DNA of 64,000 nucleotides from Mansonella perstans (lineage: Eukaryota; Nematoda; Chromadorea; Rhabditida; Onchocercidae). A program made the translations under genes and the position numbers. Numbering within the stretch: position 1 is the first letter of the stretch; each line of letters begins with the position of its first letter. The notes beneath the pieces were generated by a model. The model was not told the DNA's origin, searched no databases, and saw only the letters and a program-made list of their open reading frames with translations. Below are positions 43,247 to 56,700 of the stretch, one piece after another. The stretch covers positions 496,001 to 560,000 of the forward strand of contig JBAMDO010000562.1 of assembly GCA_037074765.1 (NCBI GenBank), read 5' to 3'.

Positions 43247-46200
43247 ATGGCTGTCGTCGAAATGTTCTCCGGAAATTTCCACTTAATACTACAAGTAGTA
43301 ATTTTTTTAACGAATCATGATTTTATTAAGGCTGGAGATGTTAAACAGGTGAGCTCCTGATTTTTTTTTACGTCATCGTAAGAAGCTTGAAACTTGACTT
43401 TCGAAAGGAGAGTGGATGAAACCTATTCATGAGAATATTGTGGTGCTTTTTCTTAATCCTTCTTGCCATTGCTGAACGGATGTGTCATATGTCATTACTT
43501 CTTTATTTCTCTCCTGAATCTAAATAAGTTTAAAATCCCGGGCAGTGAATTAGGATTTATTTCCATTTCGAATATTTAAGTCTTTTCGGTTTATTCATAT
43601 TCTGGTTCATGCGCATGCGAGATTTCTCCATAACTCTTCCGATACGATTTGAACGGCATTTATTAACACGCCAACATTTCAGATAAGTGTCTCCAACTTT
43701 CTTTTCTTTGCACAGCATTAGGCTACATCCTTTTTAGGAATCTTGTACTAATAATAGCTCGACAGTTCCGATCGAATCTTTTTTCTATGAGCGGCTTTTT
43801 TATTTTTCTTTGATATGAATTGACAGAAATGATTGAAATGGGAGTCTTCCATATAACAATGAAGAAGGAATTCGATTGATGCTAGACTGAAAGTTGGGAT
43901 CTGAAACATCCTTGAGAAATGAAGAATTTAGGTTATTATATAAGAGTTTATGCTGTAAATAATGAAAGGAAATTTATTGATATTGCACCACAATCAAACG
44001 ACAGAAATTATTATATTGCTACGTGTTATGTTTAATTTTTTCTTATTAGGTGTAGGTTTTGTCTAAGACTTTCAAGTTTTTGCCTATGCAAGCTAAGATG
44101 CATCTATAAAGCATTTGAGACTTGAGAAATGCGAATACTGAAAACAAATAATAGCTGAAATTTCTTTTTTTTTTCTTTTTTTACAAAATCTTAAAAAACT
44201 CAAGAAATGTTCCAGAAACTTCGACAACATTTTGCTTACGATGAACAGAATATTAATGTGATAAGCTCATTATTGCTACAAATGAAGGAAATCGCACACA
44301 GTCAAGCCTACGGAAATCGTATATTCAGTCGAGATGTGAGTTTGAATATATCAAAAATTTTATGATCATGCAACTTTAGATTTGAGATGCATTTCAAATA
44401 GACTTCAATCATCGATATTTGGCATTTCTCGAGAATAATAATTCCTGTTTATTCGATAGCAATTCCATATTAATTTATCCCTGTTACAGAGCGCTGTTGA
44501 TAGCAGGAAGGATGTTTCAATTAGTGTAGAACAGCCAAAAACAATTAGTAAATTAACACCTTATCTATTTGAAGGTTGGTATTCAAATTTTAATTAAAAT
44601 TAATCTTACATTATCATGCCTGTTTAAATATAATTCTTTGAATAAATTTCTTGACGTTTTGCTTGAAGGTGACATATTCCTTTCGATGAAACAAGCAGTG
44701 ACCATATTGGACTCGTTGACCAGCACAGACCGTACAAAGGAAAAAGGCCGACGGCGTATGGCTCATGATGCTCCGTTGTATTTATTTAGAGGAGCATCCC
44801 GAAAAGGGAAACGTTTCAGTGCTGAACCTGAGGCTAAATGGTTCCAATTTCCCATAAAATATCGATTTGACATGTCGCTTGGTTAGTCGATGATTTTATC
44901 AGAATTCATTTTACGTAGAAGAGGAAGTTATTTCGCTTTGTATCACTGGTATTTCATTTTTAACTAAAGTATCATTTGAGATATTCTACACATCAGCCAG
45001 ATTCTGAAAGCTCTGGAAATATGGCAAAGCAATACGTGTATTACATTTGAGAACGATCAAGAAGCTAGCGGTGACTATCTCGAATTTTTTGAAGGTGATG
45101 GGTAAGTCTAAGTCTACCCGTATTTGCAGTAAAATGAGCAGCATTCTTTTCTTTAACTTACACTAGAGAACCATTTACTGATTCTTGCAAGTAAAATTTT
45201 AGGGTATTCTTAAAAGTGCAAGACTGTTGCAGATGTTACTCGATGGTCGGTCGTTTCGGAGGTAAGCAAGGAGTATCTATTGGCAAGGGATGTGAAAGGG
45301 TCAGGTTTCATTTGTGTCACACACGACCTTCATCTTATAGTAATTATTTCAAATTACTTTAAGCAGCAATGCACTAGGAAATATTTTTCAAAAGGTTCTT
45401 GGAGATACATTCACATTCATTCAATGAGAATAAAGCAGTCTTGTTAAATTCAAATATTTCTTGACATTTATTATATTCTAGATAGGCACTATAGTGCATG
45501 AGCTTGGCCATGCCCTAGGCTTATGGCACGAGCAATCCAGGCCTGATGCTGAAAAATATATCACGGTAGTGAAAGAGCATATATTACCATCGTATGTTAG
45601 TGAATTTTTGAAACGCAGCGAAAATGAAATCACAACTTTTGATGTTCCATATGATCTTGGTTCTATCATGCATTATGGTTCCACAGCATTCAGCGTTGAC
45701 CAGAAAAGCAAGACACTTCTAACAAGGTGCTTCATTAACTGATAATGCTTACATAGCTTTCCTTAATTATTTGAAATGAAGCTTATTGTAGAGATCCTTT
45801 CTATCAGATGACGATCGGTCAACGAGATTCGCTGTCCTTCTATGATATAAAATTGATCAATGAGGCCTATTGCAAAGGTAACTCCAATGATGCTTCGTTT
45901 TGAAATCTAAATTCAAACTACAAAATCATTAGAACAGTCCAGATCTTAATTTAAACTCATTTAATTATTTGATTCAATTAGGCTACTGTAAAGAAAAAGA
46001 TGAATGCAGAAATGGTGGTTATTTGAATCCCAGTAACTGCGAAAGCTGCATTTGTCCAAGTGGTTTTGGTGGCTCAAAATGCGAAACGCATGATCTCAAC
46101 GAATGTAAATTTAATCCTTTCCTAACATTTTAATTGAGACTATTTTTTTTTTCATTAAGTAAAATGGTATCAGTTAATTTAGATTGATTTCAAAGTTTAT

Positions 46201-48868
46201 TTACTTCTTTTTTCTATAAGTTCAGCTTCCTAAAGTTTCGAGCAATTTTTTGCAACATTAGTTAAAAAATTTATAAAACTAATTTATGCTTTATTTTGCT
46301 TACGTCATTAAAATGCTTTAGCAGAATGCTTCAGCTAATAGCAAATGTGGTGGGACGTTGAAGGCTGAAGTTGATTGGCAGCAGATTGAATCACCGGGAT
46401 ATCCCGATGGATATCCGACGAATATCATATGTAACTGGATTATCATAACCGATAAAGGTTGAATTTATGTTTTGCTTTTCCGGGCTCAAGAATCCAAACA
46501 AAACTGGATTTCAAATTTACCTTTATTTTTTCCTGCACTTTGTAATTCACACTTTCTTCATTTCATCATTATCTTTAGAGAAAAGAATTGAAATTAGTTT
46601 CGAAGACGATTTCGGCATATTTTGTTCCAGTACTTGTGTTGATTATATTGAATTGAAAATTGGCAATGATCTGGCTAATACTGGTTACAGGTATTTTGGA
46701 TCCACTTTTTCTTTTGTTATGAACGTTTCTTCATGCAAATTTACAAACTTTTAAAATCAGTAACATAAGTTATTTGTAATCTTTTTTGGATTAAACAGCT
46801 TACTGATTTATGTTCAATTGGACATACACCGAATCTTCGGTCAAATTTTTGGATGCACCGATCCAGGTCTTGCTGAAGTAAATCCTAGCCATTATTTAAT
46901 ACCATTATTTAATATATTAAGTTTGAAAAATGTTACACTAATTCATCATAGTTTTTATAGATACACAGATATATCTGTAAATGCATTAGCATGCTTCCCA
47001 AGTGTGCATATTGCATGTTGCATACACCACCATGCCGTATATCTGTACTTTTTCTCTGCACATCACATATTCATGATAGTCCAGTACTTTCTTGTCCCTT
47101 AGAAAGAAATGAATTAAATATGATCAAGAAAGTCAAATAATATGAATATAAAAGAAGAATGTAAAATAAAGTTCTAGAACTCTTAGAATATTAATTTAGA
47201 ATATGAGAACCACAGTATTGGCTCAATCTTATATATTTGGTATTAATAATTATGCAATGTGGTATATAATAGAAAGTATTTTATAATTCCAATGCTCGTT
47301 CAAGATACAGTGTGAGATGTACAAAAAATAACTTCCGCCATGATTTCGTGAAAGGACAACTTTCTTTGATCCGTAATAAAAAAATTTTGAACAATAACAT
47401 GTGTGAATGAATGAAAAATAGGTAAGAAAATAAACAAAAAGAGGAGACGAAATCTCAGGATATGCTGCTACGATAAACCAGAGAATTCATTAATCTCGGC
47501 AAAATATCAGGCTGTCATCATATTCCGTTCAACAACAGGCGAAGATACCGGTTTCAAGCTAAAATTTCGCAAAAGTTCGTATTTGTATATATTTTTACAG
47601 TAAATTTGACAGAGTTGTTTGAAATCTATCATGTTTCAAATTTTAGCTACAAAACAACCGCAAACAACCCCTGCATTATTCAAAACGACAACTACAGGTA
47701 TGACAAATGAATAAATTCAGTTACCTGTTTTTAATTAGGGCAGTTTCAGTTACCTGTTTTTTAATTAGGCAGTTTCGAAAGATCGCACTGTGTAACGTCG
47801 TAACATTACCAATGCTTATCACTGAAGTACCATATATCTTACGTCGGTAACATCATAGTAATTGTCCAGTTTTATTTTTCTCCACTTGCCTCGAAATTTA
47901 ATGAGCCATATCAAAAATTTATCATTGGAATAGTTCAAAACTACTCTTGAGGAAATTTTTTCCCAATTACTACTCTTGAGAAAACTTGCTGTTTTTAATG
48001 AAATTTATTACGAGCAAGGGAAAGAGAAATAACTTTCTCAGAAAGCTTAATAGAATTTCAGCTCCTCGTACAACGATAATTGGAAACAATATATGGTCCG
48101 AGTGGGGAGACTGGTCACAATGTTCTCGATCATGTGGTGCCTGCGGTATACAGTCCAGAGTTCGAACCTGTAAAACTGCCCAGTGCAGGTTCATTTTTGT
48201 TCCCCAGTATATATTAAATAGTATAATGTGCCGCATGCAAATTATAAAAAAAAAATTCTAGCGGTAAAGTTCAAGAATTTTCAACGTGTAACTTACAAGC
48301 ATGTCCAGTGGACCCCAGATGCGCCAAAATTAAATTCGAGAATCGAATATGCGCTGATGGTAGCAACTGCGGCAAGTATACTTTTTTTTATTCGTTGAAG
48401 TAATGTTGATGACAGTAGAGATAATAAAAATTGGAAATAACTGTAATGTGAGAGCTATAAATCACTTCCTCACTATAGAAGAGCAATGTGAGAGCTATGT
48501 GAGCTATAAATGAAGACTTGCAAGGAAATTTAATAAAATTTAGGACATGAAATTATGATTGATGACGATAACGACTAATCAGATTTTGCCTTCTATCAAA
48601 CATTCTATTGCATTGGATTGTGACCAAAACAATTTCAATTACTTGTCCTTAGTAATTTAATATTTAAAACAGTTAAATAAACTTTCTCACAGACTTTCAC
48701 ATTTTTCAGTTATCTTCAATAATTTGCTTCCTCCCAAATTGGCTGTAACTGATTTGTAGATCTGGAGATCTGTTATCGAGTTGCAGTCGACCAAGTTGTT
48801 GTCCGCCATTTCAGAATGTCGATGGTAAATGTCAGAGTGACCAGCCTCTTTTGATTCCAATCACATAA
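43247..48868 (+). CDS. dpy-31: Astacin metalloprotease with EGF, CUB and TSP1 domains (DPY-31/NAS-35-like)
   Basis: Secreted zinc protease of the nematode NAS subfamily V; DPY-31 in C. elegans processes cuticle collagens. Exons: 43247-43348, 44216-44335, 44490-44574, 44669-44881, 44981-45101, 45233-45299, 45482-45726, 45792-45877, 45982-46104, 46335-46457, 46579-46690, 47459-47574, 47647-47697, 48062-48188, 48262-48375, 48760-48868; 637 residues. Order: signal peptide (LILQVVIFL), prodomain with YLFEGDIFLSMKQA, furin-like site SRKGKR, catalytic domain with zinc site HELGHALGLWHEQSRPD and Met-turn SIMHYGSTAFSVDQKSKT, EGF (NGGYLNPSNCESCICPSGFG), CUB (IESPGYPDGYP to IIFRST), a Thr-rich linker, TSP1 (WSEWGDWSQCSRSCG) and a Cys-rich end. 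Acceptor 45233 was preferred over 45203 because it gives GDGCYSMVGR, the family sequence. It is closest in memory to DPY-31; NAS-33, NAS-34 and NAS-36/37 are alternatives. Confidence 0.85.
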
Positions 48869-50709
48869 ATCCCCTACTCAATTTATTTGTAAGTGTCATC
48901 TTCATCATTTTCCTGAGAAATTTATTGATCTATGGTTTTAAATTATAATTCCATAAATCAAAAAACTCGATCCCTTACACTTAAACATTTCATGGGGATT
49001 TCTATTGGAACATACTTTTAACCTTTTAATATAAAAACTGTAAAAGAAATACCATCTTTTTTCAGGAAAAGAATTTGCTATATGGAATTTAAGGAACTTC
49101 TTTGTTTTACATTTGCTTATTACTTCCCTATCTTCCAAAACAGTTCATAAATTCCAAAATTCTGCACCGTATCCTTCTTGAGTGTATTCTGTTTGTTCAT
49201 TATACATGTCACTTTACCCGAACAGCATTTAAGCAAGTACGCATTAGAAAGTGACATCATAATAAGAATCAAGAACGCGACATACTTATATGAATCCTAT
49301 CCATAACTCTCGGAAAAAAAATTCCTAACACTCTTGATATGAATCAATTTAAGTTATAATTAAACAATTATTTATGAAATATAATAACTCATCTCAGCAC
49401 GAATGGCCAGTTTGGGAACCTGGAATCAAGTTAACAACTTGATTTCGTTACTCCCAGTACAACTTCAACTCCTCAGAACATTTTGAAAGTGCGTTAAACA
49501 CCATAAAGATGCAAAAAGAATATGAATTTTTATTTCGAAGATACAGAAAAATTTATAAGAACAAGATTTTGTAGCTCTTTATTTAATATTTAAACTTACA
49601 AAATGCTAATAAATCAATGATAACAAATGTCTAAGGAAAGAAATGGAAGAGTATAATAATTCATAAATTATATATGCTACAAAGCAAAACATAACACGGA
49701 AAAGAAAGCCAATAAATTCTCAACATTTTTCAGAAACAAAGATGTAATTCTGATCAAATCTGATAAGTAATGTCAATTTTAGGGTTAAATGAGCTATTGC
49801 AAATTTTATTCAGTCCCTATTTTATATCTAAACTGACAACAAGGTTCTCTTTAGTGTTCAAAATCAATCTAAAGACATTGCAGGAAATTTTATACATCTG
49901 CTTTTCGTAAATACTGATCAAAATTTCTTTCAATTTAAAAGAAACAGTGTTGTGTCCTTAAAAAGATAGATGCTTTTGATGCAACAAAAAATTCCTAAAC
50001 TTTATAAAATGGTAATAAATTAATGATAGCAGGTGAATGATGTCTAGGGAAAGAACTGGGAAAGTATAACAATTCATAAATTTTATTTACTGCAAAGCGG
50101 AATACATCAGTCATAAAAAGCATAAATTTTCAACGTAAATTATCATTATTTGATAATTACGCGAACTATCTGAAAGTCATAAACGAAGATTACCATTGGG
50201 TCAAAATGCACATACTCCTTGATTTTTTTTCTGATACTTTACACTACAAACGGCCAAATTCTTGATTTTTTGATAATTCATATTAAGAAATTCTTATAGA
50301 GTTAAACGGTTTTTAAGACTTCGTAAATTTTAGCTGCAACTATTAAAATAAAATCCTTCTGTAGCATTTTCAGCAAAATTTCTCATCTCTAGAAGTCTTA
50401 TTTTTACTAAAATTCGGATTTTAAATGTCATTAAAAAAATATCTTGAAACAAAAAAGCTGATTTTGTGAAAAATCTCCGAAAATTCTTAAATTTTCATTT
50501 AAGTCTTCAAAAAAAGTTTTTTTTCGCGTTAACAAACTACATTTCCATGATTTCCGTAACTTCAAATTTTCTTACATAAAGTAGTGCAGCTAAGAAATAC
50601 AATGATGATTATTTGTTTTGTGTCGACGAATGATGTAAGAGATTCTGATTAATGAAGTGAAAAAGAACTGTATTATTTCCGACAAGATTCTTTGCTTGGA
50701 TTGTAGTAG
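48869..50709. other. Intergenic region between convergent astacin and MAP1 genes
   Basis: About 1.8 kb of AT-rich sequence holding both 3' UTRs. Two stretches near 49500-49660 and 49980-50110 resemble each other (both contain aattcataaatt and taataaat(c/t)aatgata segments), suggesting a diverged duplication. No gene supported. Confidence 0.55.
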
Positions 50710-53700
50710 TTATATTTCGAATTTGAATGCAGCACAAGTATCATCAGTGCCGCCACTGGATAGCCTCAATGTACAGCGCTCAACCGAACAACGTAAACTG
50801 ATACCCGCTTCGGCTATTTCATTAGCCTGAAAAAATAAGCATATATTGCAAAATTAGTTTATGGGAAAGTGCTTTGGCTGACTGAAATCAAAAGACACCG
50901 CAAACTAGAAAGGATAAGACTAAAAAACATTTGTAAAGAGCAGAACAGAAGATTAAAACTCAAAAAAAACTGCATTAGCAAACTGATATCAGTTGATATA
51001 AAAAATTCAATTAAAAAATTCTTAGAAATGTCAACAAATGGAGGTGTATGGAAAATATTCAACAATACTGTATGAAAAGAGAAATAAAATAACTAGCTTT
51101 TGTATTCTAAATAGACCGAAAACACTCGGCTTCAGCTCTCAGCAAGAATCTCAACTACACTGAACAACTTGGGACAGCATATTTTGTGGATACAACTTAA
51201 AATACACAAAATTATTTAATCTCATCTGCTTTTGGTTGATTTGCCGGTAGTTTGAATTCGCTGTTCATTTTATGCATATGCTTCAGCCCGTTTCATATTA
51301 TCCATATAATTCAACAATTTCATCTTACCTTTCTGCTCACTATTACATTAAATGTTAGGTTTTCTCATATTATTTTTTCATTGACCCAATGATCTCATCA
51401 GTGGAGTATTTGGATTTTAGACAAAAAGAAAAATCCTTCCATTTGTAATCTTTTATAAAATTTGTTGCAAAAAAAAATAAAAACTCACTTTTTCATGACT
51501 ATATAATGTCATTTCATCGGTATCATGTGTTGGAAGCACATCCACCTCAAGTTCTGTAAACCCGAAACTATACAAAATAAAAGTATAAAGAATGGCAAAA
51601 AACTATTTTACAATTTTCTTCACATTCTGTAGTTCTGAAAACATCTAAGTCACAAATCATTTAGCATTTCCCTCTTATCGCTTATGTCTTTTTTAAATAA
51701 ACACAGCTATAATTGAACATATCCATAAACCTTAGAATACCTGGTTTATTCCATGCTGCTTTACCAGCAATAAGACCGTCGATAAAATATGTTCGTATGG
51801 AATCTTTTCCACTCAATACGTAACGCCTTAAAAAACACAAACATGATTTCAATTACAAAAATTATAACATAAAGTAGGATCAGGTCTAATAAAAATAATA
51901 TATTAGATATTAGAGTAAATTATAAAAAGTATTCGCAGTTTTTTCGAACCCACATTTAAAGCAAACGAAGATGTTAATTTGAATAGTATTAAGAAATTCT
52001 GTTAGATTTGTTCGATATTTCTTTAATAGAACACGTATTGGTGATTTCTGTATTTTTTTTGATTTTTAATGGTTTTATTTTTTTTCTTATGAGTCTGTTT
52101 TCTTGTTAATTTTTTAGTCCTTTGTTAGTTTTTATATTGTTTATTTCTTCTATTATTCAGGGGAGCCAGTATCCATTTGGAAGTTGGTTACCAAAGGCTA
52201 TGGCCGCCCTACTCCTATAAGTGATTTAGTAGATAGAAGAACGCTAGTTATTGGTTATTGCGGGTATTATATTAATGGATTGTTATGTTTTTGTTACTTT
52301 AAATTCTGATATTTTGTCTTTTGCTTTTTATTTGGTTTTTGCTCCTTAATTGCCGAAGATGCAAAGAAGATTGTAGCTTTAAGTACTATATCTCAGATTG
52401 GTTTTTGTTATTTAGCCATTGGAAGTGGTTGTCATATATTTGTCTTATATCCGTACGATTAGCTACTTTTTTTTTAAGAGATTGTTGTTTATGAGGTGGG
52501 TTATTTAATTTTTATTAATTTTGGTCAACAGGATTATCGAGGCTACCCTTATATGAGGCTCTTTACTCCAAAAAGCACAGTATAATAAAATTACCGCTAC
52601 ATTCATAACCGTCATTCTCCCAAAGATAAACTTATGTGAATAACTGATTTTTTGACAAGAGAAACTTTTTATGCAAACCTGGATCGAATACTAGTTACGA
52701 ATGCTTTTGCTGCTTCCTCATCTTTCAGTAAAGGATGGGCACCGTGATGTGGGACAAAAACAATGTCGAAATATAGTGGCTGGGATAGTTTGGGCTTAGT
52801 TTTTATACCGTTAACGACAGGTTTCGCACGTGTCCGAGTAACATTCGTCATCGGTGGAAGGTACAATTCTTCCGCGTGGTTTTCTTCATAGGTATTTTGA
52901 TCCTGGAATATAAGTATTGCGAAGATAATAAAAAGGCAATAAAAATGGAGTGATTGCTATCGTCAAATTTGGTTTGCAGTTTGCAACAGATTTTATCTAG
53001 CTGGTCAGTTCGAAAACGGAGCTACTAATTGCCCATTAATTCCTAATATTATTTGGAACTGCAAAGAGACTTCTACCTCAGGATATATGAACACATTACC
53101 ATAATCAATAAAAGCTAGATAACTAACAAGAATGGCATAACCAGAAAATAGATTCAAATAAGATCATAAGACCGATTGGTGTTTCGCATAATTTGATATA
53201 TTACGAGATGTATAAATCTAAATGATTGCAGTAAAAACAGTTATAAATTAAAATATACCGCAAGCGCATTAGCATTATCATTGATATCATTGACTGTATT
53301 GGTAACTCGTTCATCAGATACATTTCTGACAGCATTCAGTTGCTTCATACAATCTGCTGCAGCTACTTCTGTTGTTGAATGGACATTATTGATTATCTGT
53401 GTCGTTAGACCTTGGACATGACGCTCCAGCTCAGGCATTGTTTTTCTTGCATTATCAACCATTGCAGATGCTTCGGCTAGCGAATCGATCACCTCATCTA
53501 GGGTTGGATCCGGCTGGAAATTAATTAATTACAAAGTTAACTTTCTCAGAAGTTCACATATCTTGTCAAACGAATATCAATTACTATAAACATAGTGATT
53601 ATGTCCATCACAATTCCGATTGCTTCAGACATAGGAGTTCATGGATCAAAAAATCCCATATTGATTAAACTAATAAATCAGAATATAAAAAATCACAGAC

Positions 53701-56700
53701 GGACAAAAAAAATCACAAGGCGTACCGCTTCGCATTGATCTACTATTTCTCTGAAAGTACATAGAGAATTCCCAAACACACCTGAGCAGTAACTGAGTCA
53801 CCTGAACAGCTTTTTTGAGCCGAGAATGCTTCACGTTTGATACCAGATGATATCTGCATCTAGAAGTTGTTCAGATGATTAGAAAAAGCTACTTTATGAA
53901 GTGAGCCTATACAATGCATACAGTAAATGGATATCTTCAAGGAAACTGCAAAAAAATTAATAAAACTTCTTTGAAATTTTTACCTTTTCAACCTCGTCAC
54001 GTGAAATCGTCGTTCTTTCAGTTTCTTCACGTTCGTCATCCTGCAATTGTTCCAGTGTTCCATTATTGAGTTTATTTAATGACAACGGTTTTACTAAAGA
54101 TTTCGACATTTCAAATTCATCGTTATTCATTGGTGACAACTAAAACATCGATTTTTTGTTTCATTGCTAACACAGCTCCAAATATTTTTGCACTTTTAGC
54201 GTTAATTCTTCAATAAACTAACATATTAATTTAATAAAATCCAAATAAATAAATGTTCAGAAAAATTTTACTTTCTGCAGCGTTGGAGAGTCATCAACAA
54301 TCCCTGTTACTAGACCAGCCAAGAATGGAGTGACATCACCAAATAAATCTAAAAAAGCAAACTATTTCTAAGATATATGAAATACTCAAAAATGTAGAAT
54401 CATATGAAATAATCGAAAGTGTAGAATCTAAAGCAAAAAAATTTATTGAGACGAAGATACTCTGTAAATTCTCTTTGTGGATAACTTCTTGATTAGTTCC
54501 GCTGATAGTTTCGTTCATACTTCGATCATGATACGCAATTCTCTCTTTTGAAGCGGATGCATCTGAATAATCATGAACCATATCAGCTATTCCAAAGGAT
54601 GGCATTGATTGTGTTACAGGCGTAGAATCAAGTAGTGGCGTGTCCTGTAATGGTAACGTCGAATTTAACAAATCGAATCCTTTTTCAGACGTTTTCTAAA
54701 TGCAAAGCTTATAGCCTATAAATCCAAAGTGTATTTAAAAAGCATTCAGATTTCAGATTTATTACAAAATAACACTCTCTCTATGTACTATTGAATTTGG
54801 CAGACAAATCGTTGCCTCTTTCATGGAATCTCCAATAAAATTCTTGGCTTCGTCTGAAAAATCCATACTGATTCTACGCACTTGCATCGGTTCTTCAATG
54901 CCATCTAGTAAACCATTTTCATCCGGAACTTGTGGGACAACTGCACTTTCAGGTGTTTGTGGAATTTCGGCAATGCCATCTAGCAAATTATTATCATCCG
55001 GAACTTGTGGGTCAACTGCATTTTCAGGTGTTTGTGGAATTTCGGGAGATGTGGAAGTGTTATTTTCCATTTCAAAAGAATGTTCAGCTTCAAAAGGGAG
55101 TACAGGATGTGATGGACTTGTTGCGTTTTGTGGGTTACTTAAAGATGGCAGATCAATCGGTGCTCCTATGTTTTGCTGTACCTCAGAAGACTGTACATCT
55201 GCCGCAACTGGATCTGCGCTTTGAATTTTCACCTCAAAGTATAACATCCATTAAACAAAGAAAAAAATTTGAAAAAAAAAGTCAACATGATACGTATTCG
55301 TATTCGCCTTTGATTCCAAGCACAAATCAGGCAAAACTATACATGTTCAAAACTATTCAGGCTTCATTCATAACATTCATAAGTAGATGCAAACAATGGC
55401 GCCACAGTGGACTTACATTTGCTTTTGGAGTTCTTATTTCAACTTTATCGGCCGGTATCGTTTTTCCAATCTTTCTTTCTTTTGGCTTGCTTTCGGGAAT
55501 GGAATTCTTCTTCGTATTACTTGGTTGAGGTTTTCCTGACTTACTTCCAATTTTAGTTTCTGGGGTATGAAATTTACCGGTGCCTATAGCAGATGCCTTC
55601 AGTGATTCTGTAACTGGTTTCTTTGCACCCACAACAAGTCGTGATGGTGCTAATGACTGTCTGAAATAAATTATTCCGCTAAAATTGCTTCAAACTTGAA
55701 GCTTAAATCGAATATGCCAAAGTTCCCGATGCAGAGATTAGATCGTACTTCTTGAGGGAATCAAATAATATTGTGACTAAAGAAAGAAAAAACTGACCTA
55801 ACTACTTTTTTCAAAGCTTCATCAGATGCAGAAGTTGTCCTTTGCATTACAGGACGTGACGATGACGAATTGGAGGGATTTTTCGCTATAACATTTAAAA
55901 AAAATAAATTTTAAAGCAGAAGACGTAATATATCCAGTTAATAAAGCCTATTTTTATGCTTTTGCTCCATTCTCCTCTTCTCTATCGTTGTGGTACGAAA
56001 GAAAATTTATAATTAATTGAATAAAATATAACAATAAAAATACAAAAATTATTCATCGAAAGATAGCTAACAACACCGAGGATTTCAATCGCTTAACACA
56101 ATATTTGAAAAATTGTGACAAATATATACTAGGTGTAGATTTTCGTATAATTTTCCCCGGATAAGCCGTCGATGGTTTCTCTTTCGTGGCTTGCGTAAAG
56201 TGTGGATGACGTAAATATTCCTCATTTTTCAATTTCTCCAGCGATGCATAAAGTTTTTCCAATGAACAGGATCCTTAAATAAGGAAAATATGGAAATAAT
56301 AAATCTTAAATGTTTGATAAAAGAATCGTGACAACATAAAATTCATTCAAGCAACATGTTTACGATCTTGTCTTTTGAATTGTTTACCCAAATATACTTC
56401 CATTTGTTTAATTTAAGCAGCTTTTATACGAATTAATCAAAAATGTTTGATTTGTACCAAAAGAACAAATCTCCCAAGTGCAGGACAAAAGACACACTTA
56501 CCCGTGATTAGAATGCGTGACACCGGTAATGTATGATCGGATGGAAGCCAAATCAAAAGAAGTGCTAGTGATGTTAAGGCAGCAAATTTCTCTATATTTT
56601 CATCGGTTTTTAAAGCATGTACAAGCGAAGTTAGATCTTTCGAACCACGTTCTGGATTCAGCACAATCATGCGCAGTGCGCCCTCTCCTATCACCTGAAA

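Noticed and set aside
54823..55528. Long plus-strand ORFs (133 and 198 codons)
   Set aside because: Antisense shadows of the low-complexity maph-1 exons 54789-55232 and 55417-55660; the minus strand has splice sites and MAP1 context.
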